Made by a program: the position numbers and the translations under genes
Shown here: positions 1 to 9,424 of the stretch, piece after piece
Numbering within the stretch: the stretch's first letter is position 1
Layout: the number at the start of each line of letters is the position of its first letter
The notes under the pieces: model-generated
The model's database searches: none
What the model was told of the DNA's origin: nothing
What the model saw: the letters and a program-made list of their open reading frames with translations, nothing else
Assembly (NCBI RefSeq): GCF_002994635.1
Contig: NZ_PVNL01000135.1
Location: 372,001-436,000, forward strand
DNA length: 64,000 nt
Origin: Enhygromyxa salina
GTDB taxonomy: Bacteria; Myxococcota_A; Polyangia; Nannocystales; Nannocystaceae
Direction of reading: 5' to 3'

Positions 1-733
1 CGGCCTTCTGCGCGACCGAGTCCGGGTCGACCCCGTCGGCGTTGTGGACCCCGTCGGTCAGCAGCACGATGATCTTGCTCGCCGCGGGTGAGTCTTCCAG
101 GCGGTTGAGCGCGACCCCGAGGCCCGCCCCGATCGCCGTCTGGGTCCCGTCGATCACGCCGAGTCGCAGCTGCGCGATCAGGTTGCGCAGCACGCCGTGA
201 TCCATGGTCAGCGGGGCGATCGTCGAGGCGTTGGTGCCAAACACGACGAGCGCGACCCGGTCGTCGTGGCGGCGGGCCACGAAGTCGTCGATGACCAGCT
301 TGGCCGCGGTCAGGCGATCGGGGCGCAGGTCGTCGTTCTTCATCGACTCCGACAGATCCAGCGCGATCGCAATGTCGATGCCCTCGTGCTCGATCCGCTC
401 ACTCAGCCGGGTCGACTGCGGCCGCGCGCAGGCGACGATCAGCACCAACACGGCGCCCAGGCGCAGGCCGTCGGGGAGGTCGGCCAGGTAGGTCGCAAAC
501 CCGCCGCCGATCCGATCCAGGCTGCGCTTGCGGGTGAAGTGCATGGTCGCGGGCCGCGGCGCCAGCCAGGCCCGCAGGCCCATGGCCGCGAGCGGGATCG
601 GCAGCAACAACAGCCACAACGGCTGCCCGAAGATCACGTGGCGGACCCCGTCGCCGAGCCGCGCCGCGATCAGGCCCAGGCTGATCGCCGCGGCCACGAC
701 CCCAAATCCGAGCGTGCGCAGGTACCAGCTCAC
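1..733 (-). CDS. BatA-like VWA-domain membrane protein (partial, cut at window edge)
   Basis: This is the 5' part (244 codons) of a von Willebrand factor A protein; the 3' end lies beyond base 1. It starts with GTG at 733, overlapping the stop of the upstream BatD-like gene by four bases (GTGA), so the two are translationally coupled. Two hydrophobic segments near the N-terminus (about residues 7-20 and 33-50) precede the VWA domain. The MIDAS metal-binding motif DLSES is followed by KNDD, the conserved Thr position lies in GTNAST, and LLTDG follows. In the family, BatA proteins are membrane-anchored with the VWA domain in the periplasm and are encoded with MoxR and DUF58 genes; their biochemical role is unsettled (envelope stress and aerotolerance are proposed). 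A second VWA/TPR gene (batB-like) may follow outside the window. Confidence 0.85.
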   Translation of the reverse strand, partial: MSWYLRTLGFGVVAAAISLGLIAARLGDGVRHVIFGQPLWLLLLPIPLAAMGLRAWLAPRPATMHFTRKRSLDRIGGGFATYLADLPDGLRLGAVLVLIVACARPQSTRLSERIEHEGIDIAIALDLSESMKNDDLRPDRLTAAKLVIDDFVARRHDDRVALVVFGTNASTIAPLTMDHGVLRNLIAQLRLGVIDGTQTAIGAGLGVALNRLEDSPAASKIIVLLTDGVHNADGVDPDSVAQKA

Positions 734-1995
734 GGTGAGTCCCCCGGCGCGCGGTCTTCGGCTTGGTGGGTGTCGGCTTCGGGCGATGGCGCCGGCGGTT
801 CGGCGTCGCTCGGGTCTGCAGGCGGCGCTTGCTTGGCGACCGGCTGCGGATCCGCGGGCCGCCTCGCGCGGGCGCGCTCGCGGTCGGCCGCGGCGTCCTG
901 AGCAGCGCCCGGCTCGCCCGCGACCTTGTCCTGGCCCTCGTCTGGGTCCTCGACTTGGCCCTCGACTTGGCCCTCGACCGGCTTGCTGCGATCGACCATC
1001 TCGCGCACGACCTCCAGCGCCTCGCGTGCCTCGTCGTTCGAGGGCGACAAGCGGGCAAACTTGACCAGATCGCAGTCCTGCAAGAACGTCATCACCTGCT
1101 TGGGATCCAGCGGCTCGACCCGCAGCTGGCCCCGCCGCAGCGCATCCTGGATCTCTTCGGTGGTGCGATCCAGGGCCTCGAACCCAAACCGCCCGCCAAC
1201 GTAGCGCTTGGCGATCTCGGTCAGCCGCAAGTAGTAGTCCTGGTAGGCGCCGTTCTCGATCAGCGCCTCGCGCTGCCCGGCCAGGGTCACCAGATCAGCC
1301 AGCGCGCGCTCGTGCGGGGGGACCGGCGGCGGCAGCACGACCGGCCGCTCGCGGCGACGCCACATCACGAACAGCGCAGCGAGCACGCTCGCCAGCAGCA
1401 CGCCCGCCAGCACCGAGTAGATGATCACCGCCAAGCTCACGTTGGGGTACTCGAGCGAGATCATCGGGTCCTCGCCGCGCAGCTGCGGCTCGGCCTCGTT
1501 GACCAGCAGGCTCTCGACCACGAACACGTGGGGCGGGACGGCGTAGGTGTGGACCGCGTCGTCGGGGTCGATCCAGGTGACCGGGAAGCTGGGGACCTCG
1601 GCGGCTCCGACGTCGAAGTGCTGCAAGGTGATCGTGAACCGCTGGCGCAGATCGTTGCCGGTCGACTCGACCTCGCCCTCGACGATCGAGACCAGCTCGA
1701 GCGGGGCAAAGTCGAGGCCGTTGGGCAGGTTGATCGCGTGGTCCCGCGGGTAGGCGACGATGACCTCGAGGGTCAGGAGATCACCGATGTGCGAGGGATC
1801 CGGCGTCAGCCGGGTGGTCACGGTGATCGGCGCGTCCGCGCTGCTCGCTGGCTGCTTGCGCGGCGCGACCGGCGGGGCAGCTGGGGCAGGCGCCGCGAGC
1901 TCGGGCTCACCGGTCTCGGCGCCGCCCGAGGTCCCGGGATCCACGGGTGGCGACGCAAACACCAGCGCCAGCGCCAGCAGGGCCTCGCCGATCAC
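730..1995 (-). CDS. BatD-like periplasmic/membrane protein of the MoxR operon
   Basis: The 421-residue product starts with GTG and has an export signal (MIGEALLALALVFASPP), a Pro/Ala-rich spacer to about residue 50, and a beta-rich BatD-type domain (about 55-165: TVTTRLTPDPSHIGDLL, then a PSFPVTWIDPDD segment). A single transmembrane helix follows (about 187-211) with an RRRER stop-transfer. The cytoplasmic tail (about 220-350) contains the motif YLRLTEIAKRYVGGRFG and resembles the conserved C-terminal part of BatD/DUF4381-type proteins. The last 60 residues are low-complexity and charged (VEGQVEGQVEDPDEG). It lies between DUF58 and BatA-like genes, the usual order for this operon. The function is inferred from family and context; no catalytic site is visible. 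Confidence 0.75.
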   Translation of the reverse strand: MIGEALLALALVFASPPVDPGTSGGAETGEPELAAPAPAAPPVAPRKQPASSADAPITVTTRLTPDPSHIGDLLTLEVIVAYPRDHAINLPNGLDFAPLELVSIVEGEVESTGNDLRQRFTITLQHFDVGAAEVPSFPVTWIDPDDAVHTYAVPPHVFVVESLLVNEAEPQLRGEDPMISLEYPNVSLAVIIYSVLAGVLLASVLAALFVMWRRRERPVVLPPPVPPHERALADLVTLAGQREALIENGAYQDYYLRLTEIAKRYVGGRFGFEALDRTTEEIQDALRRGQLRVEPLDPKQVMTFLQDCDLVKFARLSPSNDEAREALEVVREMVDRSKPVEGQVEGQVEDPDEGQDKVAGEPGAAQDAAADRERARARRPADPQPVAKQAPPADPSDAEPPAPSPEADTHQAEDRAPGDSP

Positions 1996-2084
1996 GACCG
2001 GCCCCCTTGCGACCGAGCGGACGCGAAGCGGCCGACCGTGGCGACGTGCAGGACGTGCAGACAGCCTGTGAGGGACAAGGTCAC
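1992..2084 (-). CDS. possible 30-codon coupled micro-ORF in the MoxR operon
   Basis: A 30-codon reading frame (GTG at 2084, TGA at 1992-1994) exactly fills the gap between the DUF58 and BatD-like genes. It shares a four-base GTGA overlap with the gene on each side, which is the same junction type used elsewhere in this operon. The peptide begins VTLSLTGCLHVLHV and ends in an Arg/Ser/Gly-rich stretch. No family is recognised. It may be a real small protein, a coupling device that carries ribosomes to the next start, or chance; the double overlap is the only support. Confidence 0.25.
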   Translation of the reverse strand: MTLSLTGCLHVLHVATVGRFASARSQGGRS

Positions 2085-3070
2085 TTCCGCATCCTCCTTG
2101 CGCGCCGCTCGAAGAACCGGACCATCGGCTTCTCCCAGTTCTCGCCGCAGCGGATCGTCATGGCCTCGAGCCGCAGGCGGTTCATGAGCTTGTCAAACCC
2201 TTCGCGCTCGCGGGCGACCTGCTCGCGGTAGCGCTTGGCCCGACGCCCGCCGAGGTCGATGACGCTGATGCCGCCCAGCTCGAGCAGCTCGAGATCTTCG
2301 ACGGAGACGAGCCCGAGGTTGGGCAGGTCGAGCTCGATCGGATCTTCGACGCGGACCGGGATCATGTCGTTGCGTCGGCGCACGAGCTTGAGCGCGCGCT
2401 CGAACGCGGCCGCCCGGTTGCCCGACCCCGCCTGCCCGGGCCCGGCGCCCCCGAGCCCGGCGTCCCCGAGCCCGGCGTCTATGAAGTCCGAGATCAGGAT
2501 CACGACAGCGTGGCGGCGGCCCAGCCGGGCCATGGTCTCGAGCCCGACGGTGAGGTCGGTCCGGCGGCTTGCGGGCGGGTGCGTGAGGATGTGCTGGACG
2601 ACCGCGAGCACGTGCTTGCGACCGCTGCGGGGCGGCACGAACACCTCGACGCGATCGCTAAACCCGATCAGCCCGACCCGGTCGTTGTTGCGGATCGCCG
2701 AGAACGCAAAGGTCGCCGCGAGCCGGGCGACCAGGTTGCGCTTGTCCGCGTTGGTCGAGCCCAGGTCCAAGCTCGCGGACATGTCGACCAGCAGCATGAC
2801 CGTGAGCTCGCGCTCCTCCGTGAACAGCTTGACGTGGGCCTCGCCCGTGCGGGCCGTGACGTTCCAGTCGATCGAGCGGATGTCGTCGCCGGCCTCGTAG
2901 GCGCGGACCTCCGAGAACGCGACGCCGCGGCCCTTGAACAGCGACTGATACGAGCCCGAGAGGTGCTGATCGACGAGCCGCGAGGTCTGGATCTCGATGC
3001 GCCGAACCTCGCGCAGCAGCGCCATCGTGGCTTCGCGTGCCTCGGCTTGGGTCGGACCGGGAGCTGTCAC
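2081..3070 (-). CDS. DUF58 domain protein (VWA-like fold)
   Basis: This 329-residue protein has the DUF58 signature: YQSLFKGRGVAFSEVRAYE followed by GDDIRSIDWNVTARTG (residues about 41-76). A VWA-like core follows, with DMSAS at 96-100 in the metal-site position and ILISDFIDAG further on. A Gly/Ala-rich low-complexity loop (GDAGLGGAGPGQAGSGN) interrupts the VWA core. The C-terminus is strongly basic (FFERRARRMRK). There is no signal peptide, so it should be cytoplasmic. It lies 17 bp downstream of the MoxR ATPase gene; MoxR-DUF58 pairs are a well-known conserved unit in which the AAA+ protein is thought to remodel or activate partner proteins. The molecular target here is unknown. Confidence 0.9.
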   Translation of the reverse strand: MTAPGPTQAEAREATMALLREVRRIEIQTSRLVDQHLSGSYQSLFKGRGVAFSEVRAYEAGDDIRSIDWNVTARTGEAHVKLFTEERELTVMLLVDMSASLDLGSTNADKRNLVARLAATFAFSAIRNNDRVGLIGFSDRVEVFVPPRSGRKHVLAVVQHILTHPPASRRTDLTVGLETMARLGRRHAVVILISDFIDAGLGDAGLGGAGPGQAGSGNRAAAFERALKLVRRRNDMIPVRVEDPIELDLPNLGLVSVEDLELLELGGISVIDLGGRRAKRYREQVAREREGFDKLMNRLRLEAMTIRCGENWEKPMVRFFERRARRMRK

Positions 3071-3087
3071 GGTGAGTTCTCCTCAGG

Positions 3088-4092
<1,005 letters not shown>

Positions 4093-4289
4093 GATCTCGG
4101 TGTGGGGGGTGTCGACCCGCCGTTCGCGGAGCCGCCTGCTCGGTGCTCACTCCAGAGCCCATCGCAGGCGGTCGGGGCCGGAGTATATGCCGGGCGGCCG
4201 CGAACCCAAGTCGCGAGGGCATATTCCGGGTCCCGCACACTTCCCTGGATGCCCGCTGAACAGCCATGCGCCGGACACGCGGGCGCACT

Positions 4290-4318
4290 TTGACATCAGC
4301 TGCGCCGGAGACTAAAAG
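4290..4318 (+). promoter_or_regulatory. sigma70-type promoter giving a near-leaderless start for the 4327 gene
   Basis: TTGACA (4290-4295) and TAAAAG (4313-4318) are separated by 17 bp. The predicted transcription start (about 4325) is within a few bases of the ATG at 4327, so the mRNA would have almost no leader; no Shine-Dalgarno sequence is present upstream of the ATG. Confidence 0.5.
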
Positions 4319-4326
4319 GCGCGACC

Positions 4327-4896
4327 ATGGCGATTCGCGACCCCGAGCGCTACTTCGATAGCCGAACGATCAAGCGACACCTCAAGCGTGGGCACGCGTC
4401 AGAGGCAGACTATCAGGCGTACCTCGACGCGTTGCCGGACCTGGCGGACAACGTCAAGCCCAACGACGAGGGTGGCGATGACGACGGCTTCGAGAATCGT
4501 GGCAAGCGGGGCCAGGCATCCAGTGAGCCGCGTCCGCTCGGCCTGCGGGCGACCATGCCCACCCGCGTGGCCTACGACGACGACGACGAAGACGACGACG
4601 ACGACGATGATGATGATGACTACGACGACGATGAGGACGACGACGACGACGCGCCCAGCGTCCCGGCCGTCTCCGTCGTCGCCGCGCCCGTCAGCCAGGC
4701 CGCGCCCGTCAGCCAGGCCGCGCCCGTCAGCCAGGCCGCGCCCGCCAGCCAGGCCGAGCCCGTCAGCCAGGCCGAGCCCGTCAGCCCGCCGAGCCCGGTG
4801 AACGTCGCCGCGCCGATCGTCGACAGCCCCGTCGGCGGCAGCATCGCCAGCCAGACCGCCGACGAGCCCCCCTCGGGCTCGCTCCCCGACGCCTGA
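4327..4896 (+). CDS. small conserved-type protein with poly-Asp tract and SQAAPV repeats
   Basis: This 189-residue protein has no recognised enzyme family. The first 55 residues (MAIRDPERYFDSRTIKRHL...ASEADYQAYLDALPDL) form a compact, ordered-looking domain; from memory similar small proteins with an RDPERYFD-type start occur in other myxobacteria. It ends in EGGDDDGFENRGKR. Then follow an almost pure Asp/Glu stretch (about residues 80-108, encoded by GAC/GAT/GAA runs at 4577-4650), a tandem hexapeptide repeat (PVSQAA/PVSQAE, about six copies at 4687-4790) and a disordered tail. It is probably cytoplasmic, as there is no signal peptide. The repeat DNA is prone to slippage, so copy number may vary between strains. 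The role is unknown. Confidence 0.7.
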   Translation: MAIRDPERYFDSRTIKRHLKRGHASEADYQAYLDALPDLADNVKPNDEGGDDDGFENRGKRGQASSEPRPLGLRATMPTRVAYDDDDEDDDDDDDDDDYDDDEDDDDDAPSVPAVSVVAAPVSQAAPVSQAAPVSQAAPASQAEPVSQAEPVSPPSPVNVAAPIVDSPVGGSIASQTADEPPSGSLPDA

Positions 4897-4959
4897 TCCC
4901 GCGATCCCTCGTCACATGTCCAGTGCGAAACTGGCTAGCGGGGGTCTAAAGTAGCCGCG

Positions 4960-6039
4960 GTGCCGCGCCTTCGAGTCAGCTTACAAGTCTTCGGGGTCGC
5001 GGCGCTGTTGGGCCTTGGCTGTCGCGAGATCGAAGCCCCCGCGCCCAACCAAGAGATCCCGGGTCCCGCCGAGCCGAGTCAGCTGCAGGTCGACAGCGAG
5101 CCCGTCCGCGCCCAGATGACGCTGCCGGACTTCGCTCGGGTCGCGCAGGTCGTCGGGCCTTCGGTGGTCGGTGTGATCTCCACGGTCGACGTCGGCAGCT
5201 CGCGGATGCGCGGCATCGGCTCGGGCATGGTGGTCTCCGTTCAGGGTGAGATCCTGACCAACGAGCACGTCGTGCGCGACGCCGCGTCGATCAAGGTTCA
5301 GCTGTCGGATCACACCCAGGTCGACGCCGACATCGTGGTCGCCGATCCGCTGTTCGACCTCGCGGTCCTGCAGCTGCGCGGGACCTTCTCCACCTTGCAG
5401 CCGGTCCGGTTTCGCGCCCCCGAGCGACCGCCCACACCCGGCGAGTGGATCATGGCGATCGGTCAGCCGTTCGGGCTCGGCGACACGGTGACCGTCGGCG
5501 TGATCTCGGGGCTCGGGCGCGACCACGCCGACCTCGGCCGCCCCCCAGATCTCGACCCCGAGGGGATCTGGTCGTTCATCCAGACCGACGCGTCGATCAA
5601 CATCGGCAACTCCGGCGGCCCGCTCGTCGACCTCGACGGACGGGTGCTGGGCATCACCACCGCCGTGCGCCAGGACGGCCAGGGTCTCGCGTTTGCGATC
5701 CCCTCGGCCATGGCGCTGCAGTTCATCGACGAGGTTCGCACCTACCGACGCATGCGCCACGCTCGGCTGGGCATTCAGGCCCGCAATGACAACGAGGTCG
5801 ACGGGCTCCCCACCGCTGTCCGGGTCACCCGCGTCGACCCCGACGGCCCTGGGGATCGCGCCTCGCTCGCGGTCGACGATGTCATCTTGAGCATCAATGG
5901 CCGGCCGATCACGCGGGTGTCCGAGGTCGCCTACCTGAGTCAGCTCGCGGGCGTCGGCGCCGAGGTCACGCTCACGGTCCGGCGGGCGATAGATCAGCGG
6001 ACCGAGCAGGTCATCATCATTCCTGAAATGGCGAGCTAG
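4960..6039 (+). CDS. DegP/HtrA-type serine protease lipoprotein with one PDZ domain
   Basis: The product has 359 residues and a GTG start. A lipoprotein-type signal (MPRLRVSLQVFGVAALLGLGC, Cys21 acylated) suggests anchoring in the envelope. A trypsin-like domain (about 55-255) carries a complete catalytic triad: His103 in NEHVVRD, Asp133 in DPLFDLAVLQL and Ser218 in NIGNSGGPL. A single PDZ domain (about 265-355) includes VTRVDPDGPGDRASLAVDDVILSING in substance. DegP-like proteins degrade or refold damaged envelope proteins. One PDZ and a lipid anchor make it closer to DegS/HhoB-type forms than to two-PDZ DegP. It stands alone between non-related genes. It could also act as a regulated sheddase, but no neighbouring sigma/anti-sigma pair supports this. 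Confidence 0.93.
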   Translation: MPRLRVSLQVFGVAALLGLGCREIEAPAPNQEIPGPAEPSQLQVDSEPVRAQMTLPDFARVAQVVGPSVVGVISTVDVGSSRMRGIGSGMVVSVQGEILTNEHVVRDAASIKVQLSDHTQVDADIVVADPLFDLAVLQLRGTFSTLQPVRFRAPERPPTPGEWIMAIGQPFGLGDTVTVGVISGLGRDHADLGRPPDLDPEGIWSFIQTDASINIGNSGGPLVDLDGRVLGITTAVRQDGQGLAFAIPSAMALQFIDEVRTYRRMRHARLGIQARNDNEVDGLPTAVRVTRVDPDGPGDRASLAVDDVILSINGRPITRVSEVAYLSQLAGVGAEVTLTVRRAIDQRTEQVIIIPEMAS

Positions 6040-6047
6040 AGCGAGGA

Positions 6048-6890
6048 TCAGACCACGCCGGTCCCGATGCCCTCGGGCACGTGCTCGAGCGCGTTGGCGA
6101 GCTGCTTGGCGAACAGCGTCAGCAGCTCGCCGCGCTTTTGCACGCGGGTCGCGTCGTCGGCCCCGGCGGCCACCAGCGCGTCATAGTGGTAGCGCGCGAG
6201 CTCGATCTGCGTCACCTCGGCGGTCTGAAATCCGAGCAGCGGCCAGATGAAGCTCTCGACGGCGTGCTCGGGGACCCGGGGATCCAGGCGCCAGCGGTTG
6301 CCGAGCATGAAGCGATCGTGGGCCTCGAGCGCGACCGCGAGCGGGTGGCCGAGCAACGCCGAGATCGCCTCGCGGCTGCGCAGCAGACGGTCGACGATCT
6401 TGAACGCCTCGAGCCGCGCGCGGCGGTCTGCGGCCGGGTAGCGCTCGTCGTCGCGGCGAAACCCCAGCCACGACATGAACTCGTGGTTGTGTCGCCACGC
6501 CAGGCGCTGGGCCTCGACCTCGGCGACCAGCTTGGCGATCCGGCTCGAGTGCCGGCGCTTCATGGCGACGCCGGTCTCGGTCATCTGATCGCGAACAGGT
6601 CGCGAGAAGCTGCCGATCGCGGCCTCGCTGCGCAGCTCGTCGACGGCCTCGAGCGCGAGCCCGACCGCGACGCCAACCCGCGCGGCGATCTGGATCGTGG
6701 TGCCGACGATCTGCTGGTACAGCCCCGGCATGACCAGGCGCAACCCGCCCTCGTCGAGCCCTTCGACCTGATCGAGCGCCTCGAGCTTGGCCTTGGTCAG
6801 CGAGCCACGGGCCTCGGTGACGACGGCGTACCGTTCGTCATCCGCGCTCGCGGCGACGTGCGCGAGGAAGACGTCTCGGGCCGTGGACAT
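6048..6890 (-). CDS. hypothetical protein, about 280 residues
   Basis: I do not recognise the family. The ATG at 6890 (MSTARDVFLAHVAA) is preferred over a further-upstream in-frame start at 7052, because the latter would run into the divergent gene at 7038 and add an Arg-rich, non-protein-like N-terminus. The product is mostly helical and soluble, with one moderately hydrophobic stretch (about 60-80: IVGTTIQIAARVGVAVGLALEA), and a charged middle (GVAMKRRHSSRIAKLVAEVEAQRLAWRHNHEF). The end is FAKQLANALEHVPEGIGTGVV. There is no signal peptide, metal motif or nucleotide-binding motif. It is convergent with the HtrA-like gene, whose stop is 8 bp away, and divergent from the VOC gene. Confidence 0.7.
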   Translation of the reverse strand: MSTARDVFLAHVAASADDERYAVVTEARGSLTKAKLEALDQVEGLDEGGLRLVMPGLYQQIVGTTIQIAARVGVAVGLALEAVDELRSEAAIGSFSRPVRDQMTETGVAMKRRHSSRIAKLVAEVEAQRLAWRHNHEFMSWLGFRRDDERYPAADRRARLEAFKIVDRLLRSREAISALLGHPLAVALEAHDRFMLGNRWRLDPRVPEHAVESFIWPLLGFQTAEVTQIELARYHYDALVAAGADDATRVQKRGELLTLFAKQLANALEHVPEGIGTGVV

Positions 6891-7037
6891 GCGCGAGGAA
6901 TTTACGCCGGGATCGCGAGCCTTGTCACTTTCTTTGCTGGGGCGCTGCGCTCGCGCTCGACCTCGCGTCCGCACCGCGAACCTTGCTGCGCTCATGGCCC
7001 GCGATCGGTGGCGAGTGGGGTATGGTCCGCGGCGATC

Positions 7038-7391
7038 ATGCACACGCACCACGCCATCGACTACATCGAGCTGTCAGTGACTGATCTCGCCGAGGCCAAG
7101 CGCTTCTACACGGACGCGTTTGGCTGGGCGTTCAATGACTACGGCCCGACGTATGCTGGCATCCAGGGTCCCGAGCGAGAGGTCGGCGGGCTCGCGCAGG
7201 CCGACGAGGTCACGGCGGGCGGACCCTTGGTCGTGCTCTACTCCAACGCGCTGGACGCGAGCGTCACGGCGGTCGAGCGCGCGGGTGGACGGGTCGTCGT
7301 GCCACCCTTCGAATTTCCCGGAGGCCGACGCTTTCACTTCTCTGATCCCAGCGGAAATGTCCTCGCAGTTTGGACTCCGCACACCGCGTGA
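7038..7391 (+). CDS. VOC (glyoxalase/bleomycin-resistance fold) family protein
   Basis: This 117-residue protein matches the vicinal-oxygen-chelate fold. The N-terminus reads HAIDYIELSVTDLAEAKRFY, with a conserved metal/hydrophobic strand, then TDAFGWAFNDYGPTYAG. The second half ends RRFHFSDPSGNVLAVW, the typical D-P-x-G-N-x-L-x-V-W closing strand. Members are small cytoplasmic homodimers acting as lyases, isomerases, dioxygenases or drug-binding proteins; this single-module form cannot be assigned a substrate from sequence. A metal ligand is likely at the final-strand region, but the expected Glu is replaced by Val/Trp context, so catalytic activity is uncertain. It stands alone, with about 140 bp to the PEP carboxykinase gene. 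Confidence 0.9.
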   Translation: MHTHHAIDYIELSVTDLAEAKRFYTDAFGWAFNDYGPTYAGIQGPEREVGGLAQADEVTAGGPLVVLYSNALDASVTAVERAGGRVVVPPFEFPGGRRFHFSDPSGNVLAVWTPHTA

Positions 7392-7530
7392 GCGCTGGCA
7401 CGTCGAGCACTCGACCACATGCGCAGCGGCTAGATTTTGCAGGCAGCGCGAGCCCTACGGCGGCATCTCGATCGGTGGTCAGCCTGCGCTCAAAATGATA
7501 TCGCAGCGGTCCAGCCCGTGGACTGACGTG

Positions 7531-9315
7531 ATGACGCGCCGACTCGAACTGCCCCAGCAGCCTGCCCTCCCCTTCGCCGTGCAGACGCTGGTCAACCCCA
7601 GCCAGGCCACGCTGCGCGAGCTCGCGCTGAAGCACACGCCGTACTGCGTGCAGACCGTGCACGGGAGCATCAACAAGGTCGCCCGCAACAAGGCGCGGAT
7701 GGCCCAGTACACGTACATCATCGACCGCGCGGGCAAGCCCGAGGCCTACTCGCACGCCACGATCGGCGCCGAGCAAGCGCAGCAGCTGATCGATCAACAG
7801 GCGGCCTACGTGCGTGACCAGGGCCAGCTGATCGTGGTCGAGGGCTACGTCGGCGTGGGCCCGCGCGCGGTCCCGGTCCAGTGGTGCTACACGCTCGAGG
7901 CCGCCAACATCGCCGCGATGCAGCAGGTCTTGGCGTTCCCGCGCGAGCGGGTTGAAGGGCCAGACGCCGCGACCCGAGCGTTCACGCCCGCGTTCAGGCT
8001 GGTCTACACGCCCGAGTTCGTGCCCGAGATGCCGGGCAAGCAGGCGATCATCGTCGACCTCGACAACTACGTCACGTACATCATGGGCGCCGACTACTTC
8101 GGCGAGAGCAAGAAGGGCGCGCTGCGGATGCTCGCCGCCCTGATGTACCGCAACGGCGGGCTCGTCATGCACGCGGGCGCCAAAGAGATCATCGACGGCG
8201 ACGGGCGCGTGACGATGGGCATCCTCGGGCTCTCGGGCACCGGAAAGACCACCACGACCTTCTCCAAGCAGGGCGACGCGACCAAGCCCGTGCAAGACGA
8301 CATGATCACGCTGTGGCCAGGCGGCGAGATCTCGGTGACCGAGAACGGCTGCTTCGCCAAGACCTGGGGCCTCGCCGAGGACACCGAGCCGGTGATCTAT
8401 CGCGGCACGATCTCGTCCGAGGCGTGGATCGAGAACGTCTACCTCGACGCAGACGGCAACCCCGACTTCTTCAAGCGCGACCTCTCGCCCGCCGACGTCG
8501 AGCGCCTCCGCGACACCCTGATCGGCACGGGCGCGGCGGCCAACAACGTCGACGCCTACATCGCTGGCGAGGTGAAATTCGCCGACGTCGTCGACGACGG
8601 GATCCCCAAGGACGGCTGGGACTTCGTCATGTGGACAGAGAACGGCCGCTCGATCATCCCCATGAGCGCGGTCGAGGACGCCGCCGTGCTCGAGGAGCTC
8701 GAGGACTTGCACTCGCTCGGGATCCTCAACCGCGACGAGGGCCCCGACGCCGCGACACCCGGCCTGGTTCGCTTCACCAGCCCCGAGCAGGCGGCCGGCT
8801 ATCTGATGCTCGGCGAGACCAGCAAGACCTCGGCGGCCGGCAAGGAGCGCGGCAAGACCCGCTCGCCGTTCACGCAGCCGTTCTTCCCGCTCGCGCACAG
8901 TCTTCAGGCCCAGCGGTTCTCAGAGCTCGCCGCCACGTTTGGGGCGACCTCGATGTGGCTGATGAACACCGGGTACATCGGCGGCGACGCCAGGGGCGAG
9001 GAGCGGGGCGAGGCGCTGAAGGTGAAGATCCGGCACTCGTCCGCGATGCTCGAGGCGATGCTCGGCGGTGAGATCGTGTGGGCGACCGACCCTGATTTTG
9101 GCTACGAGATCGTCGACGTGGACGCGCCCGCCAACGCTGCGCTGCTCGAGCGTGTGCCTGGGCAGATCTTGCAACCGCGGCGGTTCTTCGAGGAGTCGGG
9201 GCGGATGGACGAGTACACGGATTGGGTCGCGCGCATGAAGGCTGAGCGCAAGGCGTTTCTGGAGAAGTATGACGTGGCGCCCGCGATCATCGACGCGGTC
9301 GCGCGCGGGGCTTGA
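7531..9315 (+). CDS. phosphoenolpyruvate carboxykinase (ATP-type), divergent form
   Basis: The 594-residue protein belongs to the PEP carboxykinase superfamily: ATP-type P-loop GLSGTGKTT (about 233-241), the KK pair in YFGESKKG, the His in LVMHAGAK, QDDMITLW for the second metal site, ENGCFAKTWGL, and WLMNTGYIGG near the C-terminus. It converts oxaloacetate and ATP to PEP, CO2 and ADP in gluconeogenesis. It is longer than classical enzymes (about 530-540), and the usual N-terminal substrate-binding motif (GRSPKDK) is not evident, so it belongs to a divergent subgroup. ATG at 7531 is chosen because sequence upstream of it in frame is not protein-like. The gene is monocistronic and convergent with the next locus. 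Assignment to the superfamily is firm; substrate specificity is inferred. Confidence 0.85.
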   Translation: MTRRLELPQQPALPFAVQTLVNPSQATLRELALKHTPYCVQTVHGSINKVARNKARMAQYTYIIDRAGKPEAYSHATIGAEQAQQLIDQQAAYVRDQGQLIVVEGYVGVGPRAVPVQWCYTLEAANIAAMQQVLAFPRERVEGPDAATRAFTPAFRLVYTPEFVPEMPGKQAIIVDLDNYVTYIMGADYFGESKKGALRMLAALMYRNGGLVMHAGAKEIIDGDGRVTMGILGLSGTGKTTTTFSKQGDATKPVQDDMITLWPGGEISVTENGCFAKTWGLAEDTEPVIYRGTISSEAWIENVYLDADGNPDFFKRDLSPADVERLRDTLIGTGAAANNVDAYIAGEVKFADVVDDGIPKDGWDFVMWTENGRSIIPMSAVEDAAVLEELEDLHSLGILNRDEGPDAATPGLVRFTSPEQAAGYLMLGETSKTSAAGKERGKTRSPFTQPFFPLAHSLQAQRFSELAATFGATSMWLMNTGYIGGDARGEERGEALKVKIRHSSAMLEAMLGGEIVWATDPDFGYEIVDVDAPANAALLERVPGQILQPRRFFEESGRMDEYTDWVARMKAERKAFLEKYDVAPAIIDAVARGA

Positions 9316-9424
9316 AGGGCGAGGGCGCCGAGCCTGAGGACGCGGGGGCAATGATCGCGTCCGTGCCGTGCTCCCGCGCGTGAAGACGGTGTCAGCGCGC
9401 CACAGAATTGTGGCTACTGCGGGC

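Noticed and set aside
6891..7052. A longer N-terminus for the unknown protein at 6048-6890
   Set aside because: It would overlap the VOC gene start and add an Arg-rich, non-conserved extension.
7120..7530. A longer N-terminus for the PEP carboxykinase
   Set aside because: It would overlap the VOC gene in another frame, and the extra residues are Arg/Ser/Pro-rich; the ATG at 7531 is the sensible start.
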